A DNA stretch of 5,730 bases from Caldilineaceae bacterium (GTDB lineage: Bacteria; Chloroflexota; Anaerolineae; Caldilineales; Caldilineaceae), in contig JAPKMV010000262.1 of the NCBI GenBank assembly GCA_026645635.1, positions 1 to 5,730 on the forward strand, given 5' to 3'. The notes below the pieces were generated by a model. That model saw nothing but the letters and a program-made list of their open reading frames with translations, made no database searches and had not been told where the DNA came from. A program made the position numbers and the translations under genes. Each line of letters opens with the position of its first letter. The stretch's first letter is position 1. This document shows, one piece after another, positions 1 through 5,730 of the stretch.

Positions 1-3000
1 CCTGGTTGATGAACTCGTTCTGCACCACCGCAGTGATCACCACCGACACCTCGGTGTAGGAGGGCACGCGGGTGAACTGCACCAGCACCGTACCACTGGC
101 GGGTTCAGTCACCGTGATCTCCGTGCTGAGGATCGCCGCCGGGTTGACCAGCACCTGCGGCAGCCCCACCATGCGGAAGCCGGCGGGCAGCGTGTCCGTC
201 AGCCGCGCGTTGTAGAGCGTTGCCGGCAGACCGCCCACAGCGGGGAAGGTGATGGTGTATTGCAGGCTCTGGCCGATGGTCACCGTCTGCGGCGACGTGA
301 CCTTGAGCACGCCGGCGTCGGGCGTGCGCACCGCCGCGCTGTGGCTGCCGCCGCTGTAGGCGCGCTCGATGCCGAACGCGCCGCCGTCAGGCTGGCTGTC
401 ATAGGCCAGCAGCGCCTGGTTGGTGAGCCGCACGCCCGCGCTTACGTCACCTTGAACGCGCGCAGTGACGGTGATCAGCAGCGCCGTGTTGTTGAGCGCG
501 TCGAAGGGTGTGCGCGGGTTGAGCCGATCCACCGTCCAGGTCAGCGTGCCGGTGGCGCCCGGCGTGGGCGCATACGTCACCGCGCTGCCACCGTCGCTGG
601 ACGCGGTGTAGGTGACGAACTCGCTGCTGTAGGGCAGTATGTCGGTGATCACCAGGTTGTAGCCCGGCAGCCGCTGCTGATTGCTGATCAGCAAGGTGTA
701 CGTGATGAGGTCGCCCAGATTGACCTCGCAGCCGGCTGAACCGAGCCTGGTCACCAGCACGTTGTCGAAGAAGGCGGCGTTCTGGTTGACGGCGTAGAAA
801 CCGACCGCACCCGCCGCGAACTGGCTGTCGCTCGCGGTGAGAATCTGGTTACCGTCCAGATAAACGGTGAATGTGTTGCCGACGGCGCGGATTTCCAGGT
901 GATACCAGCGGTTGGTGGTGTAGCCGCCGGAGCCACCGCTGGCCAGCGTCGTCGTGATGTTGTTCACGACGCGCACTAGGCTATAGGCGCCGCTGCCGCC
1001 GCGGTTCCACACGAAACGATAGTGGTTGAAGCCATCCTGGGCGCGGAAGATCATCCCAACATCCCCGCTTATGTCGGTGGACGAGAAGACCGCCGAGTAG
1101 CTGAAGTCGGTGAAGCTGCCACTCGTATTCGTAATGGCGTACTGGCCATTGGCCGTAGGCGCACGTAGGAAACCGGATGCTATCGTCCACCCCGTACCGG
1201 AGAGCACCCAATTGCTGTCCAGGCTGACGCGGTTGAAGTTGTCCACCAGCAGCGTGGCCGAGCACATATCCGCCGTCAAATAGGTCTTGCCGATGTGAAG
1301 CAGCGGCTCGAAGATCGACACGGTGGTCGCAGTGAAGACGTTGGTCTGCGTCGTCGTCAGGGCGTTGGCGTAGGTCATCGTCACTACGTTGGTCTTGGTG
1401 GCGCCGTTGAAGTTGACGGTGCGCCCGGCATCGTTCACCACCAGCAGGCGCAGCGTCCAACTGATCACTGCGGTGGCACCGGTGGTGTTGGTGATCGGCG
1501 AGGGGAAGCGCAGGATGGCGAGGGAAGGCGTGATCCCAGTTCCAACCGAAGGCGTGATGCCATAGTTGCCCAATTCAAAGGCCGGCGCAGTCGTCACGGT
1601 GATGAAACTGTCCGGCGTGCGGTAGAGCAGACCCGCGGGCACGGCGTCGGTGACGACCAGGTTGCGCACCACGCCCATAGGCACGGTGATCAGGATGGTG
1701 TAGGTGATGGCGTCGCCGATAGTGGGCAGGCTGTTCGACTGCAAGATCTTGGTAATCGAGATCGGCGCAGTGCTGACCGTCGCGTTGGTGCTGGTGAAGT
1801 AGTCGTTCGGCCCGACGCCGCTGCCGGTGCGCTCCGCGGGGTTGTCGCCCGGCATACTGGTGTAGCGCACGAACGCGGTGTTGGTGTAGGTGCTGCGCGC
1901 CTCGGCGGCCAACGTCACCGTCGCCTGATAGGTTACGGTGATGGGTGCGGAAGGCGTCGGGTAGGCGCTCACGGTGATGGCCAGGCTGTTGCCCACAGTG
2001 GACGAAACCACCGTGCCCGCCGGCGAAGTGACGCGCAGCGTATCCGGCACGTAGGCCAGCACCGCCGGCACCACATCGGTGATCACGACATCATAGGCGG
2101 TGGCATCGCTGCCGAGCGCGTGGCTGATCAGCAGCGTGTAGGTGAGCACCGAATCGACGCGGATGTTCGTCGCCGGCGTTACCGTCTTGCGGATTTGCAG
2201 CGTCGGCTCCTTGATCACGCCGGTGACATCGTCGGTGTAGAAGTAGCGCTGGCCATCGTGGTAGGAGGTCAGCGAGATGGCATTGGTGAACGGAACGCCG
2301 CGCTGGGCAACCAGTTCATTGGAGATGTAACCGGTGACGGTGATGGTCAGTTGATCCGGGCCAAAGACCGTGTCCGTCACCGAGGCCGTCGTAAAGGTGA
2401 TCGCCTGCGGCCGCGCATCGACCCACTCCCAGGCGTTGTCGGTGTTCGTGTTCGACGTAAAGATGCCCGTCACGCTCACCACCGGCGTGCCACCGATCCG
2501 CGACAGGGCGTCCACCAGCACGGTGTTGGTGTACTGCACGTTGCCGTAAAAGTCCACCGTGATCGTGTAGGTGAACGGCTCGCCGATGCTGACCACCGTG
2601 CCGGTCATCGTCTTGTCCAGCGCCTGCAGCGGCATGTTGAAGGCCGTGTCGCTGTAGTAACTCATGCACGCGCCGTCGCTGCACTGGGTCTGCGCCTCGG
2701 CAAAGATCCTGTAGTCGGTCTTGTTGACCGCCGGGAGTGCGGAGAACTCCGCCGTCCACGGCGCGCCCACGGCCAGTTCGCCCACGGCCCAGGTGATCAC
2801 CGTCGTGGCGCCGACCGTGGCGGTGACGGGCGGCGTCGCGGTGGCTGTGCTCGTGTACGCCTGCAACGAGTTGGGGTCCCAGCCTTCGCGCAAGGTCGCC
2901 GTGATCACCAGGTTGTTGGTGGGGCTGTCGCCGTTGTTGGTGACAGAGAGTGTGAAGGTGTAACGCTCCGTGCTCTCCACCGTCTGCGAGATCGGTGTGA

Positions 3001-5730
3001 TGGCAAAGTTGGAGATGTCCGAACGCAGCGTGGTGATGGTGTACGGATCGGGCGCGCCACCGTCATAGCTCAGCCCACAGGTGTCCTGATAGCTCCAACT
3101 CACCGCGCCGTTGGCGGTATTCGGGCGGCAGGCGCCGTCAAGGGTCAGGTCATTCTTGACGTTAAAATAGACCGTGCTGTTGGCCAGTTCGCCCACTTCG
3201 GTAAAGCTGAAGACCAGCGTGGTCGTGGCGCCGACTGTCGGCGAGATCACCGGCGTGATCGTCGTCCCGCTTGCCAGGCCATCATAGACATAGCCCGCCA
3301 GCAGCGTGTAGGTGACGACCAGCGCGCCCGACCGCGCGCCGTTGTTGATGACATTGAACGAGAGCGGCCCCGGCGAACATTGATCCGCCGTGACGTTGGG
3401 CGCGTTGAGGGTGAGCACCGGCTGGGTGTCCACGCTTGCTTCCGCCTGATAAGGATTGGCCGTGCAGACATCGTCCGCCGAACAGGCCGCCGACGCCGCG
3501 CCGATGTTGTCTTTGGGCGCGGTGCAGACTTGCGAACTCACATAACCGGTGATCAAGAACGTGCGCGTGGTCAACGGGGGCAGCGCATTGACCGTCGGCG
3601 TGTAAATGAACCACTCCAAGGTGGCCCCACTCTGATCTGTCGTGATCGGCGTCGTGTCCGTCACCACAAACCAGGAAGGCGGTGTGTTAGAGAACGGCAG
3701 TGTGTCGGTGACAAGCAAGCCGACCACCGGGATCACGCCGATGTTGTCCACCGTGATCTTCCAGACCAGGACATCACCCACCGCCGCGTAGACGCGACTC
3801 GCCTCGTTGCCTTCGGTCACGTTCTGTACGGTCTTGGTCGCCTGCATCACCGGGTCGTTGACCAGCACCGACTGGGCGTCTTCCGTGCCGCGGATCGGCG
3901 TGCCGCAGGCGTTGACAGCCCGGCCTTCGGCTGAAACCAGCGGCTCCTGGCTGGAACAGTAGGTCTGCACCTTGAAGGTGAGTAGGACTTCTTCACGTCC
4001 GTTCAGACCCGCCATTGCATCGATCAGGCTCTGGGGATACCCGGTCATTGCGCTCGAATCCCAGATCAGGACCTGGGGTTGCGTGAGCGGAATCGTCGGC
4101 GTCAGCGGCGAGATGCTCGTCGGTGTGAAAGCCGTCAGTGCCAGGAGGGTGCCGGTGGGACTGGAGACAGAGAGCATCGCCGATCCCGGCACGTAGGTGA
4201 CATCGGTCAGTGTCTTGCTCAGATAGAGGTCATAGATGCTGATATCGACGGCAACATTCTTGACGATCAAGGTGACATCGCCAATATCACAAAGCGGAAT
4301 CGCCGCGGCCTGGTCATTGCTGCTGAGAATGATGCCGTTGGCCTCAGTGTAGCCCGCGCTGATGAGCTGGCTGCCCTGGCAATACTGGCCACCCGGGTCC
4401 GTCCCGACCACGCCGCAGCCGGCCGTCATGCCGGCATACATCGTGTCTGCCGCCAGACAACTGTTGGCCGTGCCGGTGATGTTCACCACTGCTGTGGAGA
4501 GCGGCGCGACGGCCGGGATCGTAAAGGTGAGCGTCACCCGCCCGCCGATCGTACCGGTGTCTACCGTCACACCCGGCGTGCTGGTCGTGAAGCCGCCGTA
4601 GACAAAGCCCTGGGGCAGCGTGTTGGTGACCACTACCTGGGTGGCCGTCACCTGCCCAAAATTCTGGACGCTGAAGCTCCAGCTCTGGTCACGTTCGTAG
4701 ACCGGCCCGCCGGCCGCGAGCGACAGCACGACCTGCGGTTGCTGTGTGGTCTCGCCGGCAGTGTCGTCGGTGATATTCATGACGCCGCAGGCATCCGCAG
4801 CGTACAGCGTCGCGTCGATGGCATCATCCGTGCCGCACGGTCGATAGAGTTGGAAGGAAATCGTCCCCGGGCCAGTGATCGACCGGTTCGGCTCGATGGT
4901 GAAAGTGATCACCCGCGTGGCGACACCGTTCGTGAAGCCCTCAGTCACCGTCACCGGCTGGCCGAGCAGACTGCCGCCAAGTTGTAGCACACCAGCCGTG
5001 GTCGTGACAGTGTCATTGGCGCTGGTCTCGAAGACCACAGTGAGGAACTGATTGTTGAAACGCGGGTTGTCGCTGTGGACCGCGGCAGCGTTGGTCAGAT
5101 CGAGCGCCGTGCCCTGCACCGCACCGACCACCTGCGCCACCACCACCACATCCGCACTGGCGCCCACAGCCAGATCACCCAGTTGGCAGGCGACCAGGGG
5201 ATTGCATGTCCCCTGGCTCGGTGTTGCGCTCACAACAGTCATGCCATTGGGCAGCAGATCGGCCAGCACCACGTTGCGCGCTGCGCCCACATTCGCCGAA
5301 GTCACCGGCCCGGTGTTGGTGACGCGCAGCGTGTAGGTGATCAGCCCGTCGGCGCCGACCGTCCCTGGCGCCTGTTTGGTAAGCATCAAATTGGCGCGCA
5401 GACCGTTGGGGGCGAAGACAGTGCTGGTTGCCTGCGCAGCAGCCGGCGCGGCCACATTCGTCCCAGTCACCGTCACCGTGTTGATCAACTGCGTGTCGCT
5501 TACCAGCGAGCTGTCCACCAGCAGGCGCAGCGGCACAGCGCGCCCCACACCCGGCGCCAGCGTGCCCAGATTGCAGACCACCTGGCCGCCGGCGCCGGTG
5601 CAAGTGCTGTCACCGCCGGCATAGTAGACGCCAAGGGGCAGCACTTCCCGCACCTGCACATTGTAGGCATCCACCGCGCCGGTGTTGGTCACGAGGATCT
5701 GGTAAAGCGTCTCCCCGCCCACGGGCGTCG
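1..5730 (-). CDS. Giant DUF11-repeat surface/secreted protein, internal fragment (both ends outside window)
   Basis: One reading frame stays open for all 1,909 full codons (bases 5728 to 2) and makes sensible beta-rich protein throughout, with no frameshift. The product is a chain of DUF11-type units about 110-150 residues long, each carrying some of the marks K-T, (I/L)-T-Y-T, V-T-N-x-G, V-x-D-x-L-P-x-G and T-N-x-A-x-V, plus one LamG-like jelly-roll domain near the low-coordinate end. Family knowledge: DUF11 units are Ig-like beta sandwiches found in very large exported bacterial and archaeal envelope proteins. Their function is mostly undefined, with stalk, adhesion or wall-matrix roles proposed. 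No signal peptide, transmembrane segment, sorting motif or catalytic signature lies in this fragment, so export and anchoring are inferred from the family. Cysteines are numerous in the first 1,032 residues and nearly absent after. The full protein must exceed 1,909 residues. Confidence 0.93.
2..319 (-). repeat. Last DUF11 unit, truncated by the window edge, residues 1804-1909
   Basis: First strand A-G-V-L-K-V-T-S-P, then I-G-Q-S-L-Q-Y-T-I-T-F-P-A-V-G, A-R-L-T-D-T-L-P-A-G-F and V-L-V-Q-F-T-R-V. The T-D-T-L-P-A-G-F loop is canonical; T-Y-T is Q-Y-T and the T-N-x-G turn is lost. The frame is still open at base 2, so the unit and the protein continue beyond the window. Confidence 0.83.
320..727 (-). 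repeat. Remainder of the split DUF11 unit, residues 1668-1803
   Basis: Directly after the jelly roll the sequence resumes with V-N-L-G-D-L-I-T-Y-T-L-L-I-S-N, then L-V-I-T-D-I-L-P-Y, a W-T-V-D-R-L-N-P strand and closing L-T-N-Q-A-L-L-A-Y. Taken with the 14 residues at 1306-1265, the unit is about 150 residues, equal to its neighbours (147 and 153). A Gly/Ser-rich linker around A-Y-S-G-G-S-H-S precedes the next unit. Confidence 0.85.
728..1264 (-). other. Concanavalin A/LamG-like jelly-roll domain inserted in a DUF11 unit, residues 1489-1667
   Basis: The segment has the run of marks typical of LamG / DUF1080-like concanavalin A jelly rolls: D-N-F-N-R (1496-1500) followed by N-W, G-W-T-I-A-S-G-F-L (1513-1521), G-M-I-F-R-A-Q-D-G-F-N-H-Y-R-F, R-W-Y-H-L-E-I-R (1607-1614), F-T-V-Y-L-D-G (1620-1626), D-S-Q-F-A-A-G-A-V-G-F-Y (1634-1645) and F-F-D-N-V-L-V (1653-1659). 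The D-N-F-N-R start and F-D-N-V end are the paired outer strands of the fold, so the domain is complete. Family knowledge: such domains often bind carbohydrate, and a few are hydrolases; no catalytic Glu/Asp pattern is evident, so binding is the likelier role (inference). Cys1489 and Cys1667 sit at its two edges. Confidence 0.85.
1265..1306 (-). repeat. First strand of a split DUF11 unit, residues 1475-1488
   Basis: P-L-L-H-I-G-K-T-Y-L-T-A matches the opening strands of the two preceding units (P-x-x-x-I-x-K-T and P-I-S-I-T-K), but the expected G-D-x-I-T-Y-T strand does not follow at its usual distance. Instead a LamG-like domain starts at once. The rest of the unit resumes about 180 residues later, so this 14-residue piece and the segment at 727-320 appear to be one domain interrupted in sequence. 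Confidence 0.75.
1307..1765 (-). repeat. DUF11 unit, cysteine-free, residues 1322-1474
   Basis: First strand P-I-S-I-T-K-I-L-Q-S, then I-G-D-A-I-T-Y-T-I-L-I-T-V-P-M-G, L-V-V-T-D-A-V-P-A-G-L-L-Y and a W-T-L-R-L-L-V-V strand, closing with K-T-N-V-V-T-M-T-Y. The central part holds a duplicated-looking I-T-P-S sequence (G-I-T-P-S-V-G-T-G-I-T-P-S). Length is 153 residues. Confidence 0.85.
1766..2206 (-). repeat. DUF11 unit, cysteine-free, residues 1175-1321
   Basis: First strand P-T-L-Q-I-R-K-T-V-T-P, then V-L-T-Y-T-L-L-I-S-H-A (T-Y-T about 22 residues from the unit start), V-V-I-T-D-V-V-P-A-V-L-A-Y-V-P-D-T-L, V-T-Y-Q-A-T-V-T-L and closing strand Y-T-N-T-A-F-V-R-Y. The T-N-x-G turn has become S-H-A-L-G. 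The unit is 147 residues long, which serves as a length standard for the split unit further on. Confidence 0.85.
2207..2632 (-). repeat. DUF11-like unit, cysteine-free, residues 1033-1174
   Basis: It opens L-Q-A-L-D-K-T-M-T-G, then I-G-E-P-F-T-Y-T-I-T-V-D-F-Y-G-N-V, with the classic K-T and G-x-x-x-T-Y-T spacing but the T-N-x-G turn changed to D-F-Y-G. The next strand V-L-V-D-A-L-S-R-I-G-G stands in for V-x-D-x-L-P-x-G. It closes with F-T-N-A-I-S-L-T-S-Y and an acidic turn Y-T-D-D-V-T-G. This is the first unit of the cysteine-poor half. Confidence 0.8.
2633..3019 (-). repeat. DUF11 unit, residues 904-1032
   Basis: First strand F-A-I-T-P-I-S-Q-T, then R-Y-T-F-T-L-S-V-T-N-N-G-D-S-P-T, then L-V-I-T-A-T-L-R-E-G-W. 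The T-N-N-G turn is clear; the D-x-L-P-x-G motif has become A-T-L-R-E-G. A V-I-T-W-A-V-G-E-L-A-V-G strand corresponds to the usual L-G-x-L-x-x-G. The two cysteines near the end (Q-C-S-D-G-A-C1021) are four residues apart and are the last before a stretch of more than 460 residues with none. Confidence 0.8.
3020..3421 (-). repeat. Diverged DUF11-like unit, residues 770-903
   Basis: There is no K-T first strand. Instead P-V-L-T-L-N-A-P-N-V-T is followed by Q-C-S-P-G-P-L-S-F-N-V-I-N-N-G, with V-I-N-N-G in the V-T-N-x-G position. A T-Y-T-L-L-A-G-Y-V-Y-D strand follows, where the L-P-x-G loop is missing. The unit closes with V-Y-F-N-V-K-N and two cysteines (G-A-C-R, D-T-C-G) beside a D-G-G-A-P-D turn. 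Length and strand order fit the array; sequence match is weak. Confidence 0.65.
3422..3853 (-). repeat. DUF11 unit with three-cysteine C-terminal loop, residues 626-769
   Basis: The unit begins P-V-M-Q-A-T-K-T-V-Q-N-V-T-E-G, the typical first strand ending in K-T. It continues with V-G-D-V-L-V-W-K-I-T-V-D-N-I-G and L-L-V-T-D-T-L-P, so the K-T, G-D, x-N-x-G and D-T-L-P marks are all present. Trp replaces Tyr in the T-Y-T position. The last part carries three cysteines in about 20 residues (Q-V-C-T, A-A-C-S, D-V-C-T), an odd number that leaves one unpaired within this loop. Confidence 0.82.
3854..4294 (-). other. Strongly diverged DUF11-like beta module, residues 479-625
   Basis: The module starts with C480-D-I-G-D-V-T-L-I-V-K-N, which looks like a degenerate G-D-x-x-T-Y-T-x-x-V-x-N strand. 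It then runs through L-S-K-T-L-T-D-V-T-Y-V-P-G-S, a W-D-S-S segment and E-E-V-L-L-T-F-K-V. The order V-T-Y-V-P-G-S, then W-D-x-S, then L-T-F-x-V is often seen in giant DUF11 proteins as a variant unit. It ends with two more cysteines (T-Y-C-S-S, N-A-C-G-T). No K-T strand precedes it. Identity as a DUF11 relative is probable, not certain. Confidence 0.55.
4295..4738 (-). repeat. Diverged DUF11 unit 3 with cysteine-rich tail, residues 331-478
   Basis: A first strand P-Q-V-V-L-S-L-A leads to W-S-F-S-V-Q-N-F-G, which replaces T-Y-T-x-x-V-T-N-x-G. It is followed by V-V-V-T-N-T-L-P-Q-G-F-V-Y, equivalent to the V-x-D-x-L-P-x-G loop with N in place of D. The end of the unit is expanded: about 60 residues with three cysteines (N-S-C, A-G-C-G, Q-Y-C-Q) and many Gly residues (D-P-G-G-Q). 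That tail resembles an elaborated loop rather than a standard closing strand. Confidence 0.7.
4739..5062 (-). other. Atypical beta module between DUF11 units, residues 223-330
   Basis: This stretch lacks the K-T, T-Y-T and L-P-x-G marks of its neighbours. It has alternating polar/hydrophobic strands such as V-I-T-F-T-I-E-P-N and T-I-S-F-Q-L-Y, a cysteine pair in a C-G-T-D-D ... D-A-C-G-V context, and ends with I-T-D-D-T. The pattern suggests a separate beta-sandwich domain. The alternating strands and the final acidic turn faintly recall Calx-beta-type repeats, but the resemblance is too thin to assign a family, and no function can be given. Confidence 0.55.
5063..5395 (-). repeat. DUF11 unit 2, canonical and complete, residues 112-222
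   Basis: This is the cleanest unit in the window. It has first strand L-M-L-T-K-Q-A, then L-I-T-Y-T-L-R-V-T-N-T-G (residues 129-140), V-V-L-A-D-L-L-P-N-G (153-162), a Cys175/Cys181 pair, Q-L-G-D-L-A-V-G (182-189) and closing strand L-T-N-A-A-A-V. The order and spacing match the DUF11/TIGR01451 pattern. An insertion of a few residues (G-A-A-R) lengthens the loop between the T-N-T-G turn and the V-x-D-x-L-P strand. Confidence 0.9.
5396..5728 (-). repeat. DUF11 unit 1 (partial at its N-terminal side), residues 1-111
   Basis: The unit opens inside the E-T-L-Y-Q-I-L-V-T-N-T-G strand and turn, so its first strand lies beyond base 5730. It continues with V-Q-V-R-E-V-L-P-L-G, a cysteine pair (Cys43 and Cys52) framing a short loop before N-L-G-T-L-A-P-G, and a closing strand around Q-L-I-N-T-V-T-V-T. 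The Cys pair just ahead of the L-G-x-L-x-x-G motif is typical of canonical DUF11 domains and probably forms a local disulfide after export. Confidence 0.88.

Noticed and set aside
260..739. A 159-codon plus-strand frame
   Set aside because: Same in-register mirror effect; His/Arg/Val/Ala-rich with no recognisable motif, ending at the mirror of a TCA codon.
981..1460. Minus-strand frames out of register with the main gene (981-1460, 2316-2759, 3247-3471, 3282-3614, 5175-5603)
   Set aside because: They overlap the DUF11/LamG coding frame in other phases and have Arg/Gly/His-rich low-complexity translations, while the main frame stays open and domain-like through all of them.
1295..3934. An 879-codon open frame on the plus strand
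   Set aside because: It is codon-for-codon antisense to the minus-strand gene. Its Arg/His/Asp/Gly-rich composition is what reverse complements of Ala/Pro/Thr, Val, Val/Ile and Ala/Thr codons give, it has no domain-like pattern, and it ends exactly at the mirror of a TCA codon.
31..4920. Recurrent palindrome GTGATCAC (for example near 33, 645, 2080, 2802, 2901 and 4906), considered as an operator or uptake site
   Set aside because: Each copy I checked is produced by the codons for Val-Ile-Thr in a strand, a very common tripeptide in these units; spacing follows the protein, not a regulatory layout.
4079..4987. A 302-codon plus-strand frame
   Set aside because: Mirror of the minus-strand gene, ending at the complement of a CTA codon; no family resemblance.
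680..5345. Repeated plus-strand word GTGTAGGTGA, considered as a DNA repeat element
   Set aside because: It is the complement of the codons for the (I/V/L)-T-Y-T strand present in most units; a coding repeat rather than a mobile or regulatory element.
1..5730. Promoters, terminators, tRNA/rRNA, CRISPR arrays, insertion sequences
   Set aside because: None is seen: coding is continuous on the minus strand across the window, with no gap for regulatory DNA, no array of short identical repeats and no terminal inverted repeats or transposase.

Overview
The whole window is the inside of one very large gene on the minus strand. Reading the reverse complement from base 5728 down to base 2 gives 1,909 consecutive codons with no stop. 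The frame is open at both edges, so neither the start codon, the ribosome binding site, the stop codon nor the terminator is in view. There is no intergenic DNA, RNA gene, mobile element or CRISPR array here. Residue numbers below count from the first full codon (bases 5728-5726 = residue 1).

The product is a Thr/Val/Ala/Pro-rich, Lys-poor, all-beta repeat protein. It is a tandem array of DUF11-type units (the 'conserved repeat domain' family, Pfam DUF11 / TIGR01451) of about 110-150 residues each. The recurring signature is a Lys-Thr (KT) strand, then a G-D-x-(I/L)-T-Y-T strand, a V-T-N-x-G turn, a V-x-D-x-L-P-x-G loop, and a closing T-N-x-A-x-V strand. Proteins of this type are normally secreted or surface-anchored structural or adhesion proteins; the exact role is unknown.

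Layout in protein order (high to low coordinates): two canonical units (5728-5063); a cysteine-containing stretch of atypical beta modules (5062-3854); five further units (3853-1766); another unit (1765-1307); a unit split by an inserted concanavalin A/LamG-like jelly-roll domain (first strand 1306-1265, insert 1264-728, remainder 727-320); and a last unit that runs off the window (319-2). The two halves differ. Residues 1-1032 hold about 20 cysteines, mostly paired. Residues 1033-1909 hold only two, and these sit exactly at the two ends of the jelly-roll insert.

The organism is a GC-rich bacterium (about 60% GC by eye) that almost never uses TTA, CTA or TCA codons. Giant DUF11 arrays with LamG-like domains are common in environmental Chloroflexota, but also occur in other bacteria and in archaea, so this placement is a weak inference. 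Long open frames on the plus strand, including one of 879 codons, are shadows of the minus-strand gene.
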